Origin: Pedosphaera sp.
GTDB taxonomy: Bacteria; Verrucomicrobiota; Verrucomicrobiia; Limisphaerales; JADLHS01
Length of the DNA: 64,000 nucleotides
Reading direction: 5' to 3'
Assembly: GCA_009695195.1 (NCBI GenBank)
Contig: SIBJ01000002.1
Location: 79,452-143,451 of the forward strand
Positions 8,471 to 17,308 of this stretch are shown one piece after another (the stretch's first letter is position 1; each line of letters opens with the position of its first letter). Below the pieces are notes generated by a model. That model saw nothing but the letters and a program-made list of their open reading frames with translations. It was not told the origin of the DNA and did no database searches. The position numbers and the translations under genes are program-made.

Positions 8471-8695
8471 TCAATTTTTCTTCGACTCGACGATGATCCG
8501 CCCGGACGACAAATCGTAGGGCGTCAAATTCAGTTTCACTTTCTCACCCGGCGCGAACGTGGCCGCCAGCCGGCGGGCCCGTCCCGCCACAAATCCCAGC
8601 AACCGGTGGCCGTTGGCCAGTTGCACGCGATACGTCCCGTTCGCGAGCGCCTCGGTCACGACACCTTCAACCTCGAAGGCATCTTTTCCATGCAT
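8471..8695 (-). CDS. infA: Translation initiation factor IF-1
   Basis: A 74-aa single OB-fold factor that occupies the 30S A site during initiation. The motifs [20 protein letters not shown] and [18 protein letters not shown] match IF-1 along its length. Its ATG lies inside the 3' end of map, giving a 40-base overlap in a different frame. Family alignment supports this start, because the protein would be too short from any later one. The overlap suggests translational coupling to map. It is followed by rpmJ with one base between. Confidence 0.95.
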   Translation of the reverse strand: MHGKDAFEVEGVVTEALANGTYRVQLANGHRLLGFVAGRARRLAATFAPGEKVKLNLTPYDLSSGRIIVESKKN

Positions 8696-9432
8696 GTCAA
8701 AATCTCCGGTTCACCCTCGGTGATCAACACCGTGTGCTCAAAATGAGCCGATAGTGAACCATCTTGCGTCACCACTGTCCAGCCGTCTTTCAAAACTTTC
8801 ACCTCGGGCCGGCCCGCCGTGACCATCGGTTCGATGGCGATGGTCATGCCCGGTCGCAACTTCTGATTGCACCGGCCATCCACGAAGTTCGGCACCTGCG
8901 GCTCTTCGTGCATCGTCCGCCCGACCCCGTGGCCGACGAACTCCCGCACCACCCCGTAACCGTTGCCTTCGACGTAATTTTGTATCACGCGCGAGATGTC
9001 CGTGACCCGGTTGCCCGGCAGCGCCTGCGCGATGCCTTCGTAAAGCGCCTGCGCCGTCACGTCCATCAACCGCTGCGCAATCACGCCGCAACCGCCCACC
9101 GCCACCGTCTTCGCCGTGTCACCGATGAACCCGCGATACATCACGCCGCAATCCACGCTGACGATGTCGCCAAATTTCAAAACCCGTTCGTTCGCCAGTC
9201 CGTGAACGACCTCGTCGTTCACCGAGATGCAGGTCTGGCACGGATACTTCCGATAGCCGAGGAACGCGCTCCGGCCACCGTGCGCTTTCATCCGTTCCGC
9301 CGCGAACACATCCACCTGCTTCGTCGTCACGCCGGGCCGGATGAAGGCGGCGACTTCGTTCAACACCGCGCTCGCCACGACGCACGCCGGACGCATCGCT
9401 TCCAAATCCCGCTCGCTCTTGAGAATGATCAT
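8656..9432 (-). CDS. map: Methionine aminopeptidase, type I
   Basis: A 258-aa enzyme that removes the initiator Met from nascent proteins. The five metal ligands are visible: the two Asp of VDCGVMYRGFIGDTAKT, His in GHGVGRTMHEEP, Glu in IEPM and Glu in HFEHTV. There is no N-terminal zinc extension. I chose ATG 9432. A TTG three codons upstream (9441) is also possible and neither has a clear Shine-Dalgarno site. It follows secY, as in many spc operons, but with a 100-bp spacer made of an inverted repeat. The 3' end overlaps infA by 40 bases. Confidence 0.95.
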   Translation of the reverse strand: MIILKSERDLEAMRPACVVASAVLNEVAAFIRPGVTTKQVDVFAAERMKAHGGRSAFLGYRKYPCQTCISVNDEVVHGLANERVLKFGDIVSVDCGVMYRGFIGDTAKTVAVGGCGVIAQRLMDVTAQALYEGIAQALPGNRVTDISRVIQNYVEGNGYGVVREFVGHGVGRTMHEEPQVPNFVDGRCNQKLRPGMTIAIEPMVTAGRPEVKVLKDGWTVVTQDGSLSAHFEHTVLITEGEPEILTCMEKMPSRLKVS

Positions 9433-9441
9433 CTTCTTCAA

Positions 9442-9528
9442 GTCTTAATCTTAATCTTAATCTTTTTCTAAATCTTAATCTGTCCGCGCCCAAGGGATTA
9501 AGATTAAGAAAAAGATTAAGATTAAGAC
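9442..9528. repeat. Inverted repeat of ATTAAG/CTTAAT hexamers between secY and map
   Basis: The left arm (9442-9480) is built from CTTAAT hexamers broken by a run of five T. The right arm (9496-9528) is its near-perfect reverse complement, and a 15-base GC-rich loop separates them. The element fills almost the whole secY-map spacer. Transcribed, it would form a long AU-rich hairpin of about 30 bp inside the operon. It has no terminator-like GC stem. Confidence 0.85.
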
Positions 9529-9533
9529 CGAAA

Positions 9534-10895
9534 TCAGAACCGGCCCCGCAGCCGGCCCTTCTTCAAAAACCCGTCGTAATGCCGCATCATCAGATGCGAT
9601 TCGACCTGCCGCATCGTGTCGAGCATCACGCCGACCGTGATCAACATGCTCGTGCCGCCAAAAAACTGGGCCACGTCCGGCGTAATCGTCATCAGCTGCG
9701 TGAGGATGATGGGGATGATCGCGATCACCGTCAAAAACAGCGCGCCCGCCAGCGTGATGCGCGTCATGGCGTGATGGAGAAACTCCGAGGTCGCCTGCCC
9801 CGGCCGCACGCCGGGGATGTAGCCGCCGTTCTTTTTCAAATCGTCCGCGATCTGAAGCTCGTTGAACTGGGTCGCCACCCAGAAGTACGAGAAGAACAAA
9901 ATCATAAGACCGTAAATGAACAAGTACAGAAAGGTTCCCTCGGTCAAGGCTCGCCCGATTTTCATCAGGAACGGCAAATCCAGGTACGTGCCCGCCCGCG
10001 CCGCAAGCTGTTGCGGAAAGCTCAGGATGGCGCCCGCAAAAATGATCGGCATCACGCCGGCGTAGTTCACGCGCAACGGCATGAACGACGTGCCGCCGGA
10101 ATAAACCTTCCGTCCCACCGCGCGCTGGGCGTATTGCACGGGAATCTTTCGCTGCGCCTGCGTCACCGCGATCACGCCGGCGATCACGCCAACGAGCAAT
10201 AGAATCAACGCCACCGCATGGCCTAAATTTTTTGGCTCGGCACCCGCCGCCGGGAAAAACATGTCCTGCAATCCCTGCACCGCCTTCGGCAAGCGTGCCA
10301 CGATACCGATGGTGATGACCAGCGAGACGCCGTTGCCGATGCCGCGTTCGGTGATCTGTTCGCCCAGCCACATCAGCAGCATCGTACCGGTCGTCAGCAC
10401 CAGCAGCGCCTGGATCCGGTACCACCAGATATACTCCGGCGCGTAGAGCATCAAGTTCTTGCCGGATTCGTCGGGCTTTTCCCAACCGAACACAATGAAC
10501 GCGCCCTGCAACAAACACAGTCCGACGGTGAGATAGCGGCCGTACTGGATGATCTTCGCGCGACCGCCCTCTTCGCGCGCGAGCTTGCTCAACTGCGGCA
10601 CCACCGCGGTCAGCAACTGCACGATGATCGTCGCGCTGATGTAAGGCATGATGCCGAGCGCGCCGACCGCCGCGTGTTCGAGCGCGCCGCCGGTGAACAA
10701 ATTGTACATCCCCATCGCGCCGCCGGAGGTCGCCTTCTCCATCGTCGTTTTCAAGGCCTCGGCATCAAGCCCGGGCACGCGGATGAAAGCGATGACGCGG
10801 CAGATGGCCAGCAGTGCCGCCGTGAACAGAATCCGGGACTTCAGTTCCGGAATCTTGAAGCAGTTGCCGAAAGTGTTGTAGAGAGATGCCAGCAC
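9534..10895 (-). CDS. secY: Preprotein translocase channel subunit SecY
   Basis: A 453-aa polytopic protein with about ten hydrophobic segments, the central channel of the Sec translocon in the inner membrane. It carries the N-terminal LKSRILFTAALLAICRVIAFI first helix, the PYISATIIVQLL segment typical of SecY helix 2, and the C-terminal cytosolic loop ending MRHYDGFLKKGRLRGR. The start is GTG at 10895. It partners SecE, encoded at 51.8 kb. It lies 20 bases downstream of rplO, the usual spc order. Confidence 0.97.
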   Translation of the reverse strand: MLASLYNTFGNCFKIPELKSRILFTAALLAICRVIAFIRVPGLDAEALKTTMEKATSGGAMGMYNLFTGGALEHAAVGALGIMPYISATIIVQLLTAVVPQLSKLAREEGGRAKIIQYGRYLTVGLCLLQGAFIVFGWEKPDESGKNLMLYAPEYIWWYRIQALLVLTTGTMLLMWLGEQITERGIGNGVSLVITIGIVARLPKAVQGLQDMFFPAAGAEPKNLGHAVALILLLVGVIAGVIAVTQAQRKIPVQYAQRAVGRKVYSGGTSFMPLRVNYAGVMPIIFAGAILSFPQQLAARAGTYLDLPFLMKIGRALTEGTFLYLFIYGLMILFFSYFWVATQFNELQIADDLKKNGGYIPGVRPGQATSEFLHHAMTRITLAGALFLTVIAIIPIILTQLMTITPDVAQFFGGTSMLITVGVMLDTMRQVESHLMMRHYDGFLKKGRLRGRF

Positions 10896-10915
10896 GAGTT
10901 CGATCCCGAGTTATC

Positions 10916-11389
10916 TCAGCCCTTGGTGGTTTCAGCCGGTTTGCGGCCCGCGACTTCGCACGTGCCGCCCTTGGCTTCAATCTTGGCTTTGGCCGCGGCG
11001 CTGAACGCACTCGCGCTCACCGCGAGCTTCTTGGTCAATTCGCCATCGCCCAAAATTTTGATGCCGTCGCCAGGACCGTTCGCCAGACCGGCGGCGCGCA
11101 GCGTCGCTTCGTTCACCGTCGCGCCGTCATCGAACGCGTTGAGTTCGGAAAGATTGACGGGAATGTAGCGCGTGCCAAAACGGGTGTTGTTGAAACCGCG
11201 CTTGGGAATGCGGCGGATGAGCGGCATCTGGCCGCCCTCGAATCCGATGCGGATGGAACTGCCCGAGCGCGCGGTCTGGCCCTTGCCGCCGCGACCCGCC
11301 GTTTTGCCGTGACCGCTGGATTCACCCTGGCCCAGCCGTTTGCGACGATGCTTCGCGCCGGGACGAGGTTTGAGATCATGTAGTCGCAT
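10916..11389 (-). CDS. rplO: 50S ribosomal protein L15
   Basis: A 157-aa L15. The N-terminus MRLHDLKPRPGAKHRRKRLG and the Gly/Lys/Arg-rich GESSGHGKTAGRGGKGQTAR arm reach into 23S rRNA, followed by the GFEGGQMPL signature and a globular C-terminal domain. It follows rpsE by 9 bases. In most bacteria rpmD (L30) sits between them, and here there is no room for it. Confidence 0.97.
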   Translation of the reverse strand: MRLHDLKPRPGAKHRRKRLGQGESSGHGKTAGRGGKGQTARSGSSIRIGFEGGQMPLIRRIPKRGFNNTRFGTRYIPVNLSELNAFDDGATVNEATLRAAGLANGPGDGIKILGDGELTKKLAVSASAFSAAAKAKIEAKGGTCEVAGRKPAETTKG

Positions 11390-11398
11390 AAAAAATAA

Positions 11399-12073
11399 TC
11401 AGTTCGTTGCCGTCGCCGCTGGGGTGACCACGGGCGCCGGCGTCTTTTTGATTTCGAGGCCGCGGCCCCGGTAAATGTCCTCGCGCAGGCGGAGGCTCAA
11501 CAATCCGTTCAAGGTGGCCTGGACGACGTTGGCCGCGTTGGAGGAGCCGAGGGATTTCGTGAGAATGTCCTTCACGCCGGCGGACTCGAGCACGGCGCGA
11601 ACGGTCTTCCCCGCGATGATGCCGGTGCCGGGCGAGGCTGGGCGCAGGATGATCCGCGCGCCGCCAAACCGGCAAAATACTTCGTGCGGAATGGTCGCGC
11701 CGGTGAGGGAAACGGAAACCATTTTCGTGCGGGCCAGTTCGCCGCCGCGCCGGATGGCATCGGCCACTTCGCTGGCTTTACCGAGCGCGAGACCGACGCG
11801 GCCTTTCTTGTCGCCGACGACCACGAGCGCGCTGAATTTGAACCGCCGACCGCCCTTCACCACTTTCGAGGAGCGGTTGATGAACACGACTTTTTCGACC
11901 AGTTCATTGCCATCGCCGCCATCGCGCCCGGAATCGGACTCGCCGGGACGGCCACGCCGTCCGCGTCCGCCGCCGCCGCCGCGCGGTCCGCGGTGATATT
12001 CAGGAGGCCGCGACGGAGCCGGGCTCGCGGCGGTTTCGGTCACTGGCACTGGTTGGATGATTTCTTCAGCCAC
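11399..12073 (-). CDS. rpsE: 30S ribosomal protein S5 with N-terminal extension
   Basis: A 224-aa S5, involved in decoding fidelity and mRNA helicase activity at the 30S entry. The double-stranded RNA-binding domain starts [21 protein letters not shown], and the C-terminal domain includes [22 protein letters not shown] chose GTG 12073 because a GGAG site lies 9 bases upstream and the longer frame would run into rplR. The core is preceded by about 47 extra residues, including a Gly/Arg block (residues about 28-42) that resembles RNA-binding RGG tracts. The C-terminal Ala/Thr/Pro tail is also extended. Confidence 0.95.
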   Translation of the reverse strand: MAEEIIQPVPVTETAASPAPSRPPEYHRGPRGGGGGRGRRGRPGESDSGRDGGDGNELVEKVVFINRSSKVVKGGRRFKFSALVVVGDKKGRVGLALGKASEVADAIRRGGELARTKMVSVSLTGATIPHEVFCRFGGARIILRPASPGTGIIAGKTVRAVLESAGVKDILTKSLGSSNAANVVQATLNGLLSLRLREDIYRGRGLEIKKTPAPVVTPAATATN

Positions 12074-12082
12074 AAATTCGAT

Positions 12083-12086
12083 CTCC
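12083..12086 (-). promoter_or_regulatory. Shine-Dalgarno site deciding the rpsE start
   Basis: GGAG on the minus strand lies nine bases before GTG 12073, immediately after the rplR stop. It is one of the few clear Shine-Dalgarno matches in this operon and supports the GTG start. Confidence 0.6.
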
Positions 12087-12093
12087 GGTTTGG

Positions 12094-12492
12094 TTAAAAT
12101 TTCAGACCCGCTGCGCGCGCGGCTTCCGCCAGCGTCGCAAGTTTTCCGAGCACGGGTTTCCCTTCCTTGCCAGCGGACCAATGATACCGCGCGGCCCCGC
12201 GGTCAAACACGACCGCCGTGATGCCTTTCGCCAGCGCGGTTTCCGCCGCCAGCTTGCCGATGGTCTTCGCCCCGGTCACGTTGGCCCCGAGTTTCTCCCG
12301 ATCCGGCGTGGCCTTGCTGCGCGTCGAAGCGGAGGCGAGCGTCACGCCCGCGGCGTCGTCAATGAACTGCACGTAGATGTGCTCGTTGGTGAAGCGCACG
12401 TTCATGCGCGGCCGGTCCTTCGTGCCCGTGACTTTTTTGCGGACCCGCCAGTGGCGCAACTGGCTCAAGCGTAGTTTTTTTTCCGTTCTCAT
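12094..12492 (-). CDS. rplR: 50S ribosomal protein L18
   Basis: A 132-aa L18, which binds 5S rRNA in the central protuberance with L5. It has the basic N-terminus MRTEKKLRLSQLRHWRVRKK, the TKDRPRMNVRFTNEHIYVQ strand, GAKTIGKLAAETALAKGI and the FDRGAARYHW signature. The start is fixed by this N-terminus. Longer frames upstream read into rplF out of its reading frame. It is 35 bases after rplF. Confidence 0.97.
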   Translation of the reverse strand: MRTEKKLRLSQLRHWRVRKKVTGTKDRPRMNVRFTNEHIYVQFIDDAAGVTLASASTRSKATPDREKLGANVTGAKTIGKLAAETALAKGITAVVFDRGAARYHWSAGKEGKPVLGKLATLAEAARAAGLKF

Positions 12493-12527
12493 GTCTGGGT
12501 GGTCACGGATTTGGCCGTGACGATAAA

Positions 12528-13064
12528 TTATTGGACCGTCTTGCCTTCCTTGCGCTGGACGTGTTCGCCGGCATAGCGCACACCCTTCCCCTTGTACGGC
12601 TCGGGCGGATAGAAACTGCGGATCTCCGCCGCGACCTGGCCGACGACTTTCTTGTCCGGGCCTTCGATGGTCAGCTTGGTGTTTTCCTCGACCGTCACTT
12701 TGATCTGGTCGGGAATGTTGTAATTGACCGGGTGCGAGTAGCCGAGCGTAAGGTTCACGACCTTGCCGGTCACAGCGGCCTTGAAACCGACGCCCTGAAT
12801 CTCGAGCTTCTTGATGAAGCCGTCGGCCACGCCCTTGACCATGTTGTTGACCAGCGCGCGGCTCAAGCCGTGCAGCGCCTTGGCCTGGGCATCGTCGCCA
12901 TCGCGGGCCACGACAATCTTGCCGTCCTGGACCTTTAGGCTCGTGCGCTTGGGGAGTTCCCAATCGAGTTTGCCCTTCGGGCCTTCGACCAGAATCTTCT
13001 GCCCCTTCACCTCCACCTTCACTTTCGGCGGGATGGCAATCGGTTGTTTTCCAATTCGCGACAT
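12528..13064 (-). CDS. rplF: 50S ribosomal protein L6
   Basis: A 178-aa L6 with the usual tandem duplicated fold. It opens MSRIGKQPIAIPPKVKVEV and carries near its end the signature PEPYKGKGVRYAGEHVQRKE, which contacts 23S rRNA near the sarcin-ricin loop and factor-binding site. Length and both repeats match the family. It sits 12 bases after rpsH. Confidence 0.97.
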   Translation of the reverse strand: MSRIGKQPIAIPPKVKVEVKGQKILVEGPKGKLDWELPKRTSLKVQDGKIVVARDGDDAQAKALHGLSRALVNNMVKGVADGFIKKLEIQGVGFKAAVTGKVVNLTLGYSHPVNYNIPDQIKVTVEENTKLTIEGPDKKVVGQVAAEIRSFYPPEPYKGKGVRYAGEHVQRKEGKTVQ

Positions 13065-13076
13065 AAAATCTTTATT

Positions 13077-13463
13077 TTACCAGACGTGACAAAGCACTTC
13101 GCCACCAAGGTTTTTCTTGCGCGCCTGAACGCCGGTCATCACGCCTTCCGACGTCGAGACCACCACCGTGCCGAGGCCGCCGAGCACGCGGGGAATTTCC
13201 TGCGCCCCGACGTAATTACGCAGGCCCGGTTTGCTGACCCGGCGCAAGCCCTCGATCACGGTCTTCTTGCCCTGATACTTGAGCTTGAGCTTGATGGTCT
13301 TGGGGATTTTTCCCTCGACCGCCACGTCCGCGACGTAGCCTTCCTGCTTGAGGATGGTCGCGATGTTTTCCTTGATGCGCGAGTGCGGCACTTCCACCGC
13401 CGGCTGCAACGCCTGGCCGGCGTTACGGATGCGGCACAACATGTCAGAAATCGGATCGGTCAT
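13077..13463 (-). CDS. rpsH: 30S ribosomal protein S8
   Basis: A 128-aa S8, a primary binder of the 16S central domain and the translational repressor of the spc operon in E. coli. It starts MTDPISDMLCRIRNAG and has the C-terminal signature VVVSTSEGVMTGVQARKKNLGGEVLCHVW. It is seven bases after rpsN. I see no obvious S8-type regulatory hairpin in the rplX-rplE spacer. Confidence 0.97.
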   Translation of the reverse strand: MTDPISDMLCRIRNAGQALQPAVEVPHSRIKENIATILKQEGYVADVAVEGKIPKTIKLKLKYQGKKTVIEGLRRVSKPGLRNYVGAQEIPRVLGGLGTVVVSTSEGVMTGVQARKKNLGGEVLCHVW

Positions 13464-13470
13464 AAAATTC

Positions 13471-13740
13471 TTACCAACTGGCTTTCACCACGCCGGGAAT
13501 CAACCCATTCAACGCCGCCTCGCGAAACGTGAGGCGCGACGCCGCGAACTTCCGCAGGTAGCCGTGGCGACGGCCGCTCATCGAACAGCGATTCACGACG
13601 CGCGTCGGGCTGGCGTTGCGCGGCAACTTGGCGAGGCCGGCGTAATCCCGCTTCGCCCTCAGTTCCGCCCGCTTCGCGGCGTACTTTTTTACCGTCTCCT
13701 GCTTGCGCTTGTTGCGCTCGATCCATGCGGTCTTGGCCAT
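13471..13740 (-). CDS. rpsN: 30S ribosomal protein S14 (long, zinc-free form)
   Basis: An 89-aa S14, located in the 30S head. It is the long form that lacks the paired CxxC zinc motifs. One cysteine remains in [15 protein letters not shown], the family signature. The N-terminus [14 protein letters not shown] fixes the start. It lies between rplE and rpsH in the normal spc order. Confidence 0.97.
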   Translation of the reverse strand: MAKTAWIERNKRKQETVKKYAAKRAELRAKRDYAGLAKLPRNASPTRVVNRCSMSGRRHGYLRKFAASRLTFREAALNGLIPGVVKASW

Positions 13741-13754
13741 AAAGTTTCGGTCGG

Positions 13755-14297
13755 TTATTTGTCGGCGAACGGAAAACCCAGCAACTTCAACAAGTCCAGC
13801 GCGCCCTCGTTGGTGGGCGAGGTGGTCACGATCGTGATGTCCATGCCTTGCGTCCGCTTGATCTTGTCCAGTTCAATTTCCGGAAAAATCGTCTGCTCGC
13901 TGACGCCAAAAGTATAGTTGCCCCGACCGTCGAACTTGCGCGGCGACAAACCGCGGAAGTCGCGGATGCGCGGCAGCGCCGTCGCCACCAGGCGGTCGAA
14001 GAACTCATACATCGCGTCCTTGCGCAGCGTCACGCGGCAACCGATCGGCTGGCCTTCGCGCAACTTGAAGTTCGCGATGTCGTGGCGCGACTTGCTGACC
14101 ACCGCCTTGCGGCCCGTGATCTGCGCCAGGTCCTTGGCGGCATCTTCAATCGCACCCTTTTCCAGCGAAGCGCTCACGCCCATGTTCACCACGATTTTTA
14201 CCATCCGTGGAACCTGGTGGATGTTCGCATAGTTGTGCTTTTGCTTCAGCGCCGGCACAACGTCCGTGACGTATTTGTTGTAAAGTCTGGCTTTCAT
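13755..14297 (-). CDS. rplE: 50S ribosomal protein L5
   Basis: A 180-aa L5 of the 5S rRNA complex that forms a bridge to S13. Features include [13 protein letters not shown] opening residues ([17 protein letters not shown]), [37 protein letters not shown] and the C-terminal [27 protein letters not shown]. It follows rplX by a 52-base spacer. Confidence 0.97.
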   Translation of the reverse strand: MKARLYNKYVTDVVPALKQKHNYANIHQVPRMVKIVVNMGVSASLEKGAIEDAAKDLAQITGRKAVVSKSRHDIANFKLREGQPIGCRVTLRKDAMYEFFDRLVATALPRIRDFRGLSPRKFDGRGNYTFGVSEQTIFPEIELDKIKRTQGMDITIVTTSPTNEGALDLLKLLGFPFADK

Positions 14298-14349
14298 TTT
14301 TTCGTGTCACGGTTTTTGCCGTAACTTCGTTTCTTAATCCAAATCTTGA

Positions 14350-14664
14350 TCATGCCTGGGCCGGCGCGGCTTCAGCCGTCCCGCCGCGCTTCGCCAGGCG
14401 CGCGTCAAATTTCGCCGCGCTCATCACATTCGAGAGATGCAGCGAGCCTTCGCGCTCAATAATCGCGCCCTGCGGATGTTGCTGGCTCTTGCGCATGTGC
14501 TTCTTCGTCATGCGCGCGCCCTCGACGATGACGCGCCCCTTCTTCGTCAGCAGGGCGATGATGCGCCCGCGTTTGCCCTTGTCGGCGCCGGAGATCACCA
14601 CGACCTCCTCGCCCTTTTTCACGTGGGCGGCTTTCGTCGTTGAAGCGTCAAATCGATTTTTCAT
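14350..14664 (-). CDS. rplX: 50S ribosomal protein L24
   Basis: A 104-aa assembly-initiator protein with a KOW motif ([20 protein letters not shown], residues about 16-35) that binds the 5' end of 23S rRNA. The C-terminus ends in an Ala-rich tail. Its ATG overlaps the rplN stop by four bases (ATGA), which suggests translational coupling. Confidence 0.96.
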   Translation of the reverse strand: MKNRFDASTTKAAHVKKGEEVVVISGADKGKRGRIIALLTKKGRVIVEGARMTKKHMRKSQQHPQGAIIEREGSLHLSNVMSAAKFDARLAKRGGTAEAAPAQA

Positions 14665-15026
14665 ATCACTTCCGGTGCGAGCGAGATGATTTTCATGAAC
14701 TTCTTGTCGCGCAGCTCGCGGGCGACGGGTCCAAAGATGCGCGTGCCCTTCGGGTTCTGTTCCTCGTCAATGATCACGCACGCGTTGCTGTCAAAGCGCA
14801 GATACGAGCCGTCGTTGCGGCGGATGATGTGCCGGGTGCGCACGATCACGGCGTTATGGACCTCGCCTTTTTTCACCTGGCCGTCGGGCGTGGCGTCCTT
14901 GATGTGGACCTTGACGATATCGCCAACGCCGGCGTAACGCTGGTTGCGACCCAGCACGCCGATGGCCCACGCAACTTTCGCGCCGGTATTGTCGGCCACA
15001 TCAAGATGAGAACGGATTTGGAGCAT
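14661..15026 (-). CDS. rplN: 50S ribosomal protein L14
   Basis: A 121-aa L14, a highly conserved five-strand barrel at the subunit interface that contacts 16S helix 14. It starts [20 protein letters not shown] and ends [22 protein letters not shown], the usual full length. It lies 10 bases after rpsQ and overlaps rplX by four bases. Confidence 0.97.
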   Translation of the reverse strand: MLQIRSHLDVADNTGAKVAWAIGVLGRNQRYAGVGDIVKVHIKDATPDGQVKKGEVHNAVIVRTRHIIRRNDGSYLRFDSNACVIIDEEQNPKGTRIFGPVARELRDKKFMKIISLAPEVI

Positions 15027-15036
15027 AAAAAATCAA

Positions 15037-15339
15037 TCAGGCCGCCACGCGCTCGACGCCGCTGGACTTGTCCACGACTTCCACCAACCGCCAGCGCTTG
15101 AGCTTGGACAACGGGCGCGTCTCCTCGATGCGCACCGTGTCGCCGACCTTCGCCTCGGACTTCTCGTCGTGGGCGTAAAATTTACTGTAAGCGGTGACGA
15201 CCTTCTTGAAGCGCGGGTGCGCGAAGCGGCGTTGAACACGCACGACGATCGTCTTCGTCATCTTGTTCGAGAGAACCTCGCCGACGCGTTCCTTGCGGGT
15301 GCCGCGCGTGCTTGCCGTCTGGGTGGTGGTGTCAGCCAT
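15037..15339 (-). CDS. rpsQ: 30S ribosomal protein S17
   Basis: A 100-aa OB-fold protein that binds the 16S 5' domain. The core signature is [24 protein letters not shown] and ends in [18 protein letters not shown]. An N-terminal Thr-rich stretch ([10 protein letters not shown]) makes it slightly longer than E. coli S17 (84 aa). The upstream region is AT-rich and lacks a Shine-Dalgarno site. Confidence 0.96.
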   Translation of the reverse strand: MADTTTQTASTRGTRKERVGEVLSNKMTKTIVVRVQRRFAHPRFKKVVTAYSKFYAHDEKSEAKVGDTVRIEETRPLSKLKRWRLVEVVDKSSGVERVAA

Positions 15340-15359
15340 ATCAAATCAAATTAAAATAA

Positions 15360-15557
15360 TCACGCCGCCTTGTTGCGCAGTTGCGAGACGCGCGTTTCCA
15401 GGCGCGCGATGGAGCGCCGCAGGGTGCGCAAGCGCGCCGGTTTTTCAAGCTGCGCGCCCGCCTGTTGCAGGCGCAGATTGAATATTTCATGGCGCAGGTC
15501 GCGGCTCTTGGCCGATAACTCGACGAGCGTCATATCTTTCATTTCCGAAAACTTCAT
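15360..15557 (-). CDS. rpmC: 50S ribosomal protein L29
   Basis: A 65-aa helical hairpin located at the peptide exit, where SRP and trigger factor dock. It contains MKFSEMKDMTLVELSAKSRD and the signature LRHEIFNLRLQQAGAQLEKP. It lies between rplP and rpsQ in the standard S10-operon order. Confidence 0.96.
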   Translation of the reverse strand: MKFSEMKDMTLVELSAKSRDLRHEIFNLRLQQAGAQLEKPARLRTLRRSIARLETRVSQLRNKAA

Positions 15558-15571
15558 AACCAGGTTCCGTC

Positions 15572-15994
15572 TTAGCTCGCGCGGTGATGGCGCGAAATGA
15601 ATTTCGTTTTGATCGGCAGCTTTGTCGCCGCCAGCCGCAGTGACTCGCGCGCAATCGCCTCGGTCACGCCGTCCACTTCAAACAACACATTCGCCGGCCG
15701 GACCACCGCAACCCAGCCTTCGACGGGCGCCTTGCCCTTGCCCATCCGGGTTTCCAACGGCTTCTTCGTGAAAGATTTCTGCGGGAAGATGCGGATCCAC
15801 ATCTTGCCGTGCCGCTTCATGTGACGGGCAATGGACACGCGCGCGGCCTCGATCTGTTTGGCGTCCATCCAGCAGCGCTCCAGCGCCATCAATCCATATT
15901 CGCCAAACGCCACCGTGCTGCCGCGATAGGCGATGCCCGCACGGTTGCCGCGGTGCATTTTGCGATATTTTACTTTTGCCGGCTGTAAGGCCAT
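15572..15994 (-). CDS. rplP: 50S ribosomal protein L16
   Basis: A 140-aa L16, which positions A-site tRNA next to the peptidyl-transferase centre. Signatures are the N-terminal [21 protein letters not shown], the [28 protein letters not shown] loop and the C-terminal [13 protein letters not shown]. The length is normal. It lies 14 bases before rpmC. Confidence 0.97.
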   Translation of the reverse strand: MALQPAKVKYRKMHRGNRAGIAYRGSTVAFGEYGLMALERCWMDAKQIEAARVSIARHMKRHGKMWIRIFPQKSFTKKPLETRMGKGKAPVEGWVAVVRPANVLFEVDGVTEAIARESLRLAATKLPIKTKFISRHHRAS

Positions 15995-16015
15995 ATCAGA
16001 TTTCTCTTTCTAAAT

Positions 16016-16684
16016 TCAGTTCGCGGTGGTTTCCGTGGTCGCCGTGACCTTCTGCGGCGGCTTGGTCTCGCCGGTGCAGATCCAGCACTTGACGCCGAGC
16101 TTGCCATACATGGTCAGCGCCTCCGCGAATCCGTAGTCAATGTTCGCGCGCAGCGTGTGCAACGGCACGCGACCCCAGCGCTGGTTCTCCACGCGGGCGA
16201 TTTCCGAACCGCCAAGCCGGCCACCGCAGCGAATCTTGATTCCTTCCGCGCCAAAATCTTTCGCCGTTTGCACGGCCTTCTTCATCGCGCGCCGGAACGA
16301 GACGCGGCGTTCGAGCTGCAACGCGACGTTTTCGGCGACGAGTTGCGCATCGAGTTCGGGCGTCTTCACCTCGATGATGTCCACGTAAACTTCCTTGCCC
16401 GTCATCTTGCTCAATTCTTCCTTGAGCTTGTCAATTTCCGAACCCTTGCGGCCGATGACGACGCCCGGGCGGGCGGTCAAGATGGTGATGCGGCAGCGGC
16501 TCGCCGCGCGCTCGATCAAAATCCGGGGGACGGAAGCGGACTCGAGTTTCTTCTTCAGCAACTCGCGGATCGCACGGTCCTCGGCGAGCAGCTTGCCGAA
16601 TTCCTTCTTGCCGGCGTACCACTTCGAGCGCCAGTCCTTGTTGACGGCGACGCGCAGACCGATTGGATTTGTTTTTTGGCCCAT
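16016..16684 (-). CDS. rpsC: 30S ribosomal protein S3
   Basis: A 222-aa S3 that forms the mRNA entry channel with S4 and S5. It starts [20 protein letters not shown], includes the KH domain ([18 protein letters not shown]) and the C-terminal domain ending with [10 protein letters not shown]. The tail after that is rich in Thr. It is four bases after rplV. Confidence 0.97.
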   Translation of the reverse strand: MGQKTNPIGLRVAVNKDWRSKWYAGKKEFGKLLAEDRAIRELLKKKLESASVPRILIERAASRCRITILTARPGVVIGRKGSEIDKLKEELSKMTGKEVYVDIIEVKTPELDAQLVAENVALQLERRVSFRRAMKKAVQTAKDFGAEGIKIRCGGRLGGSEIARVENQRWGRVPLHTLRANIDYGFAEALTMYGKLGVKCWICTGETKPPQKVTATTETTAN

Positions 16685-16688
16685 ACTG

Positions 16689-17021
16689 TTATTCGTCGGA
16701 CAAAGTGATTTTGATGTGGCAGCGGCGCTTGATGATCGGCCCCGCGGAACCGCGCGCCTTGGGTGTGAACCGCCGGAGGGAAGTCGCCGTGCCGGCCACC
16801 GCTTCCTTCACCCGCAACGTCTCCGGCTTGACCTTGTTGTTGTTCTCGGCGTTGGCAATCGCCGAATTCAGCGTCTTGGCCACCAGCCGCGCCGACTTGC
16901 GCGACACGAACTGCAGTACCGCCTGCGCCTGCAACGCGGGCAGGCCCTGAATCTGGCGCACCACCTCGCGCATCTTCTGCGCGGACATCGGCACGTTTTT
17001 CAAAATCGCGTGAACTTGCAT
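16689..17021 (-). CDS. rplV: 50S ribosomal protein L22
   Basis: A 110-aa L22 whose beta-hairpin lines the exit tunnel and is the site of macrolide-resistance changes in other bacteria. It has [40 protein letters not shown] and the hairpin/C-terminal [20 protein letters not shown] start it at ATG 17021, which falls just after the rpsS stop and matches the family N-terminus. A longer frame would overlap rpsS. Confidence 0.96.
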   Translation of the reverse strand: MQVHAILKNVPMSAQKMREVVRQIQGLPALQAQAVLQFVSRKSARLVAKTLNSAIANAENNNKVKPETLRVKEAVAGTATSLRRFTPKARGSAGPIIKRRCHIKITLSDE

Positions 17022-17025
17022 AGGG

Positions 17026-17307
17026 CTATTTCGCTTCCGCCTTGGCCGTGTGCGCACCGTGTTTCTTGAACGTGCGGGTCGGCGAGAACTCGCCGAGCCG
17101 GTGGCCGACCATATTTTCCGTCACGAAGACGGGGTTGAAAATTTTTCCGTTGTGAACCGTGAACGTGAGGCCCACGAAATCCGGCGTGATCATCGAACGG
17201 CGCGACCAGGTCTTGATCGGCGTCTTTTGATTCGTGGCCTTCGCCTTCAGGATTTTCTCCATCAGGTGACCATCAATGAACGGACCTTTTTTGATTGAGC
17301 GTCCCAT
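17026..17307 (-). CDS. rpsS: 30S ribosomal protein S19
   Basis: A 93-aa S19 of the 30S head, which forms a complex with S13. It starts [19 protein letters not shown], and the core [25 protein letters not shown] is the family signature. One base separates it from rplB upstream. Confidence 0.97.
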   Translation of the reverse strand: MGRSIKKGPFIDGHLMEKILKAKATNQKTPIKTWSRRSMITPDFVGLTFTVHNGKIFNPVFVTENMVGHRLGEFSPTRTFKKHGAHTAKAEAK

Positions 17308-17308
17308 A

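Noticed and set aside
9442..9528. CRISPR-like array from the repeated CTTAAT units
   Set aside because: The units are 6 bp without spacers, arranged as an inverted repeat. No cas genes are present.
12493..12963. A long N-terminal extension of rplR reading through rplF
   Set aside because: The extension uses the wrong frame of rplF and has no family similarity. L18 begins properly at 12492.
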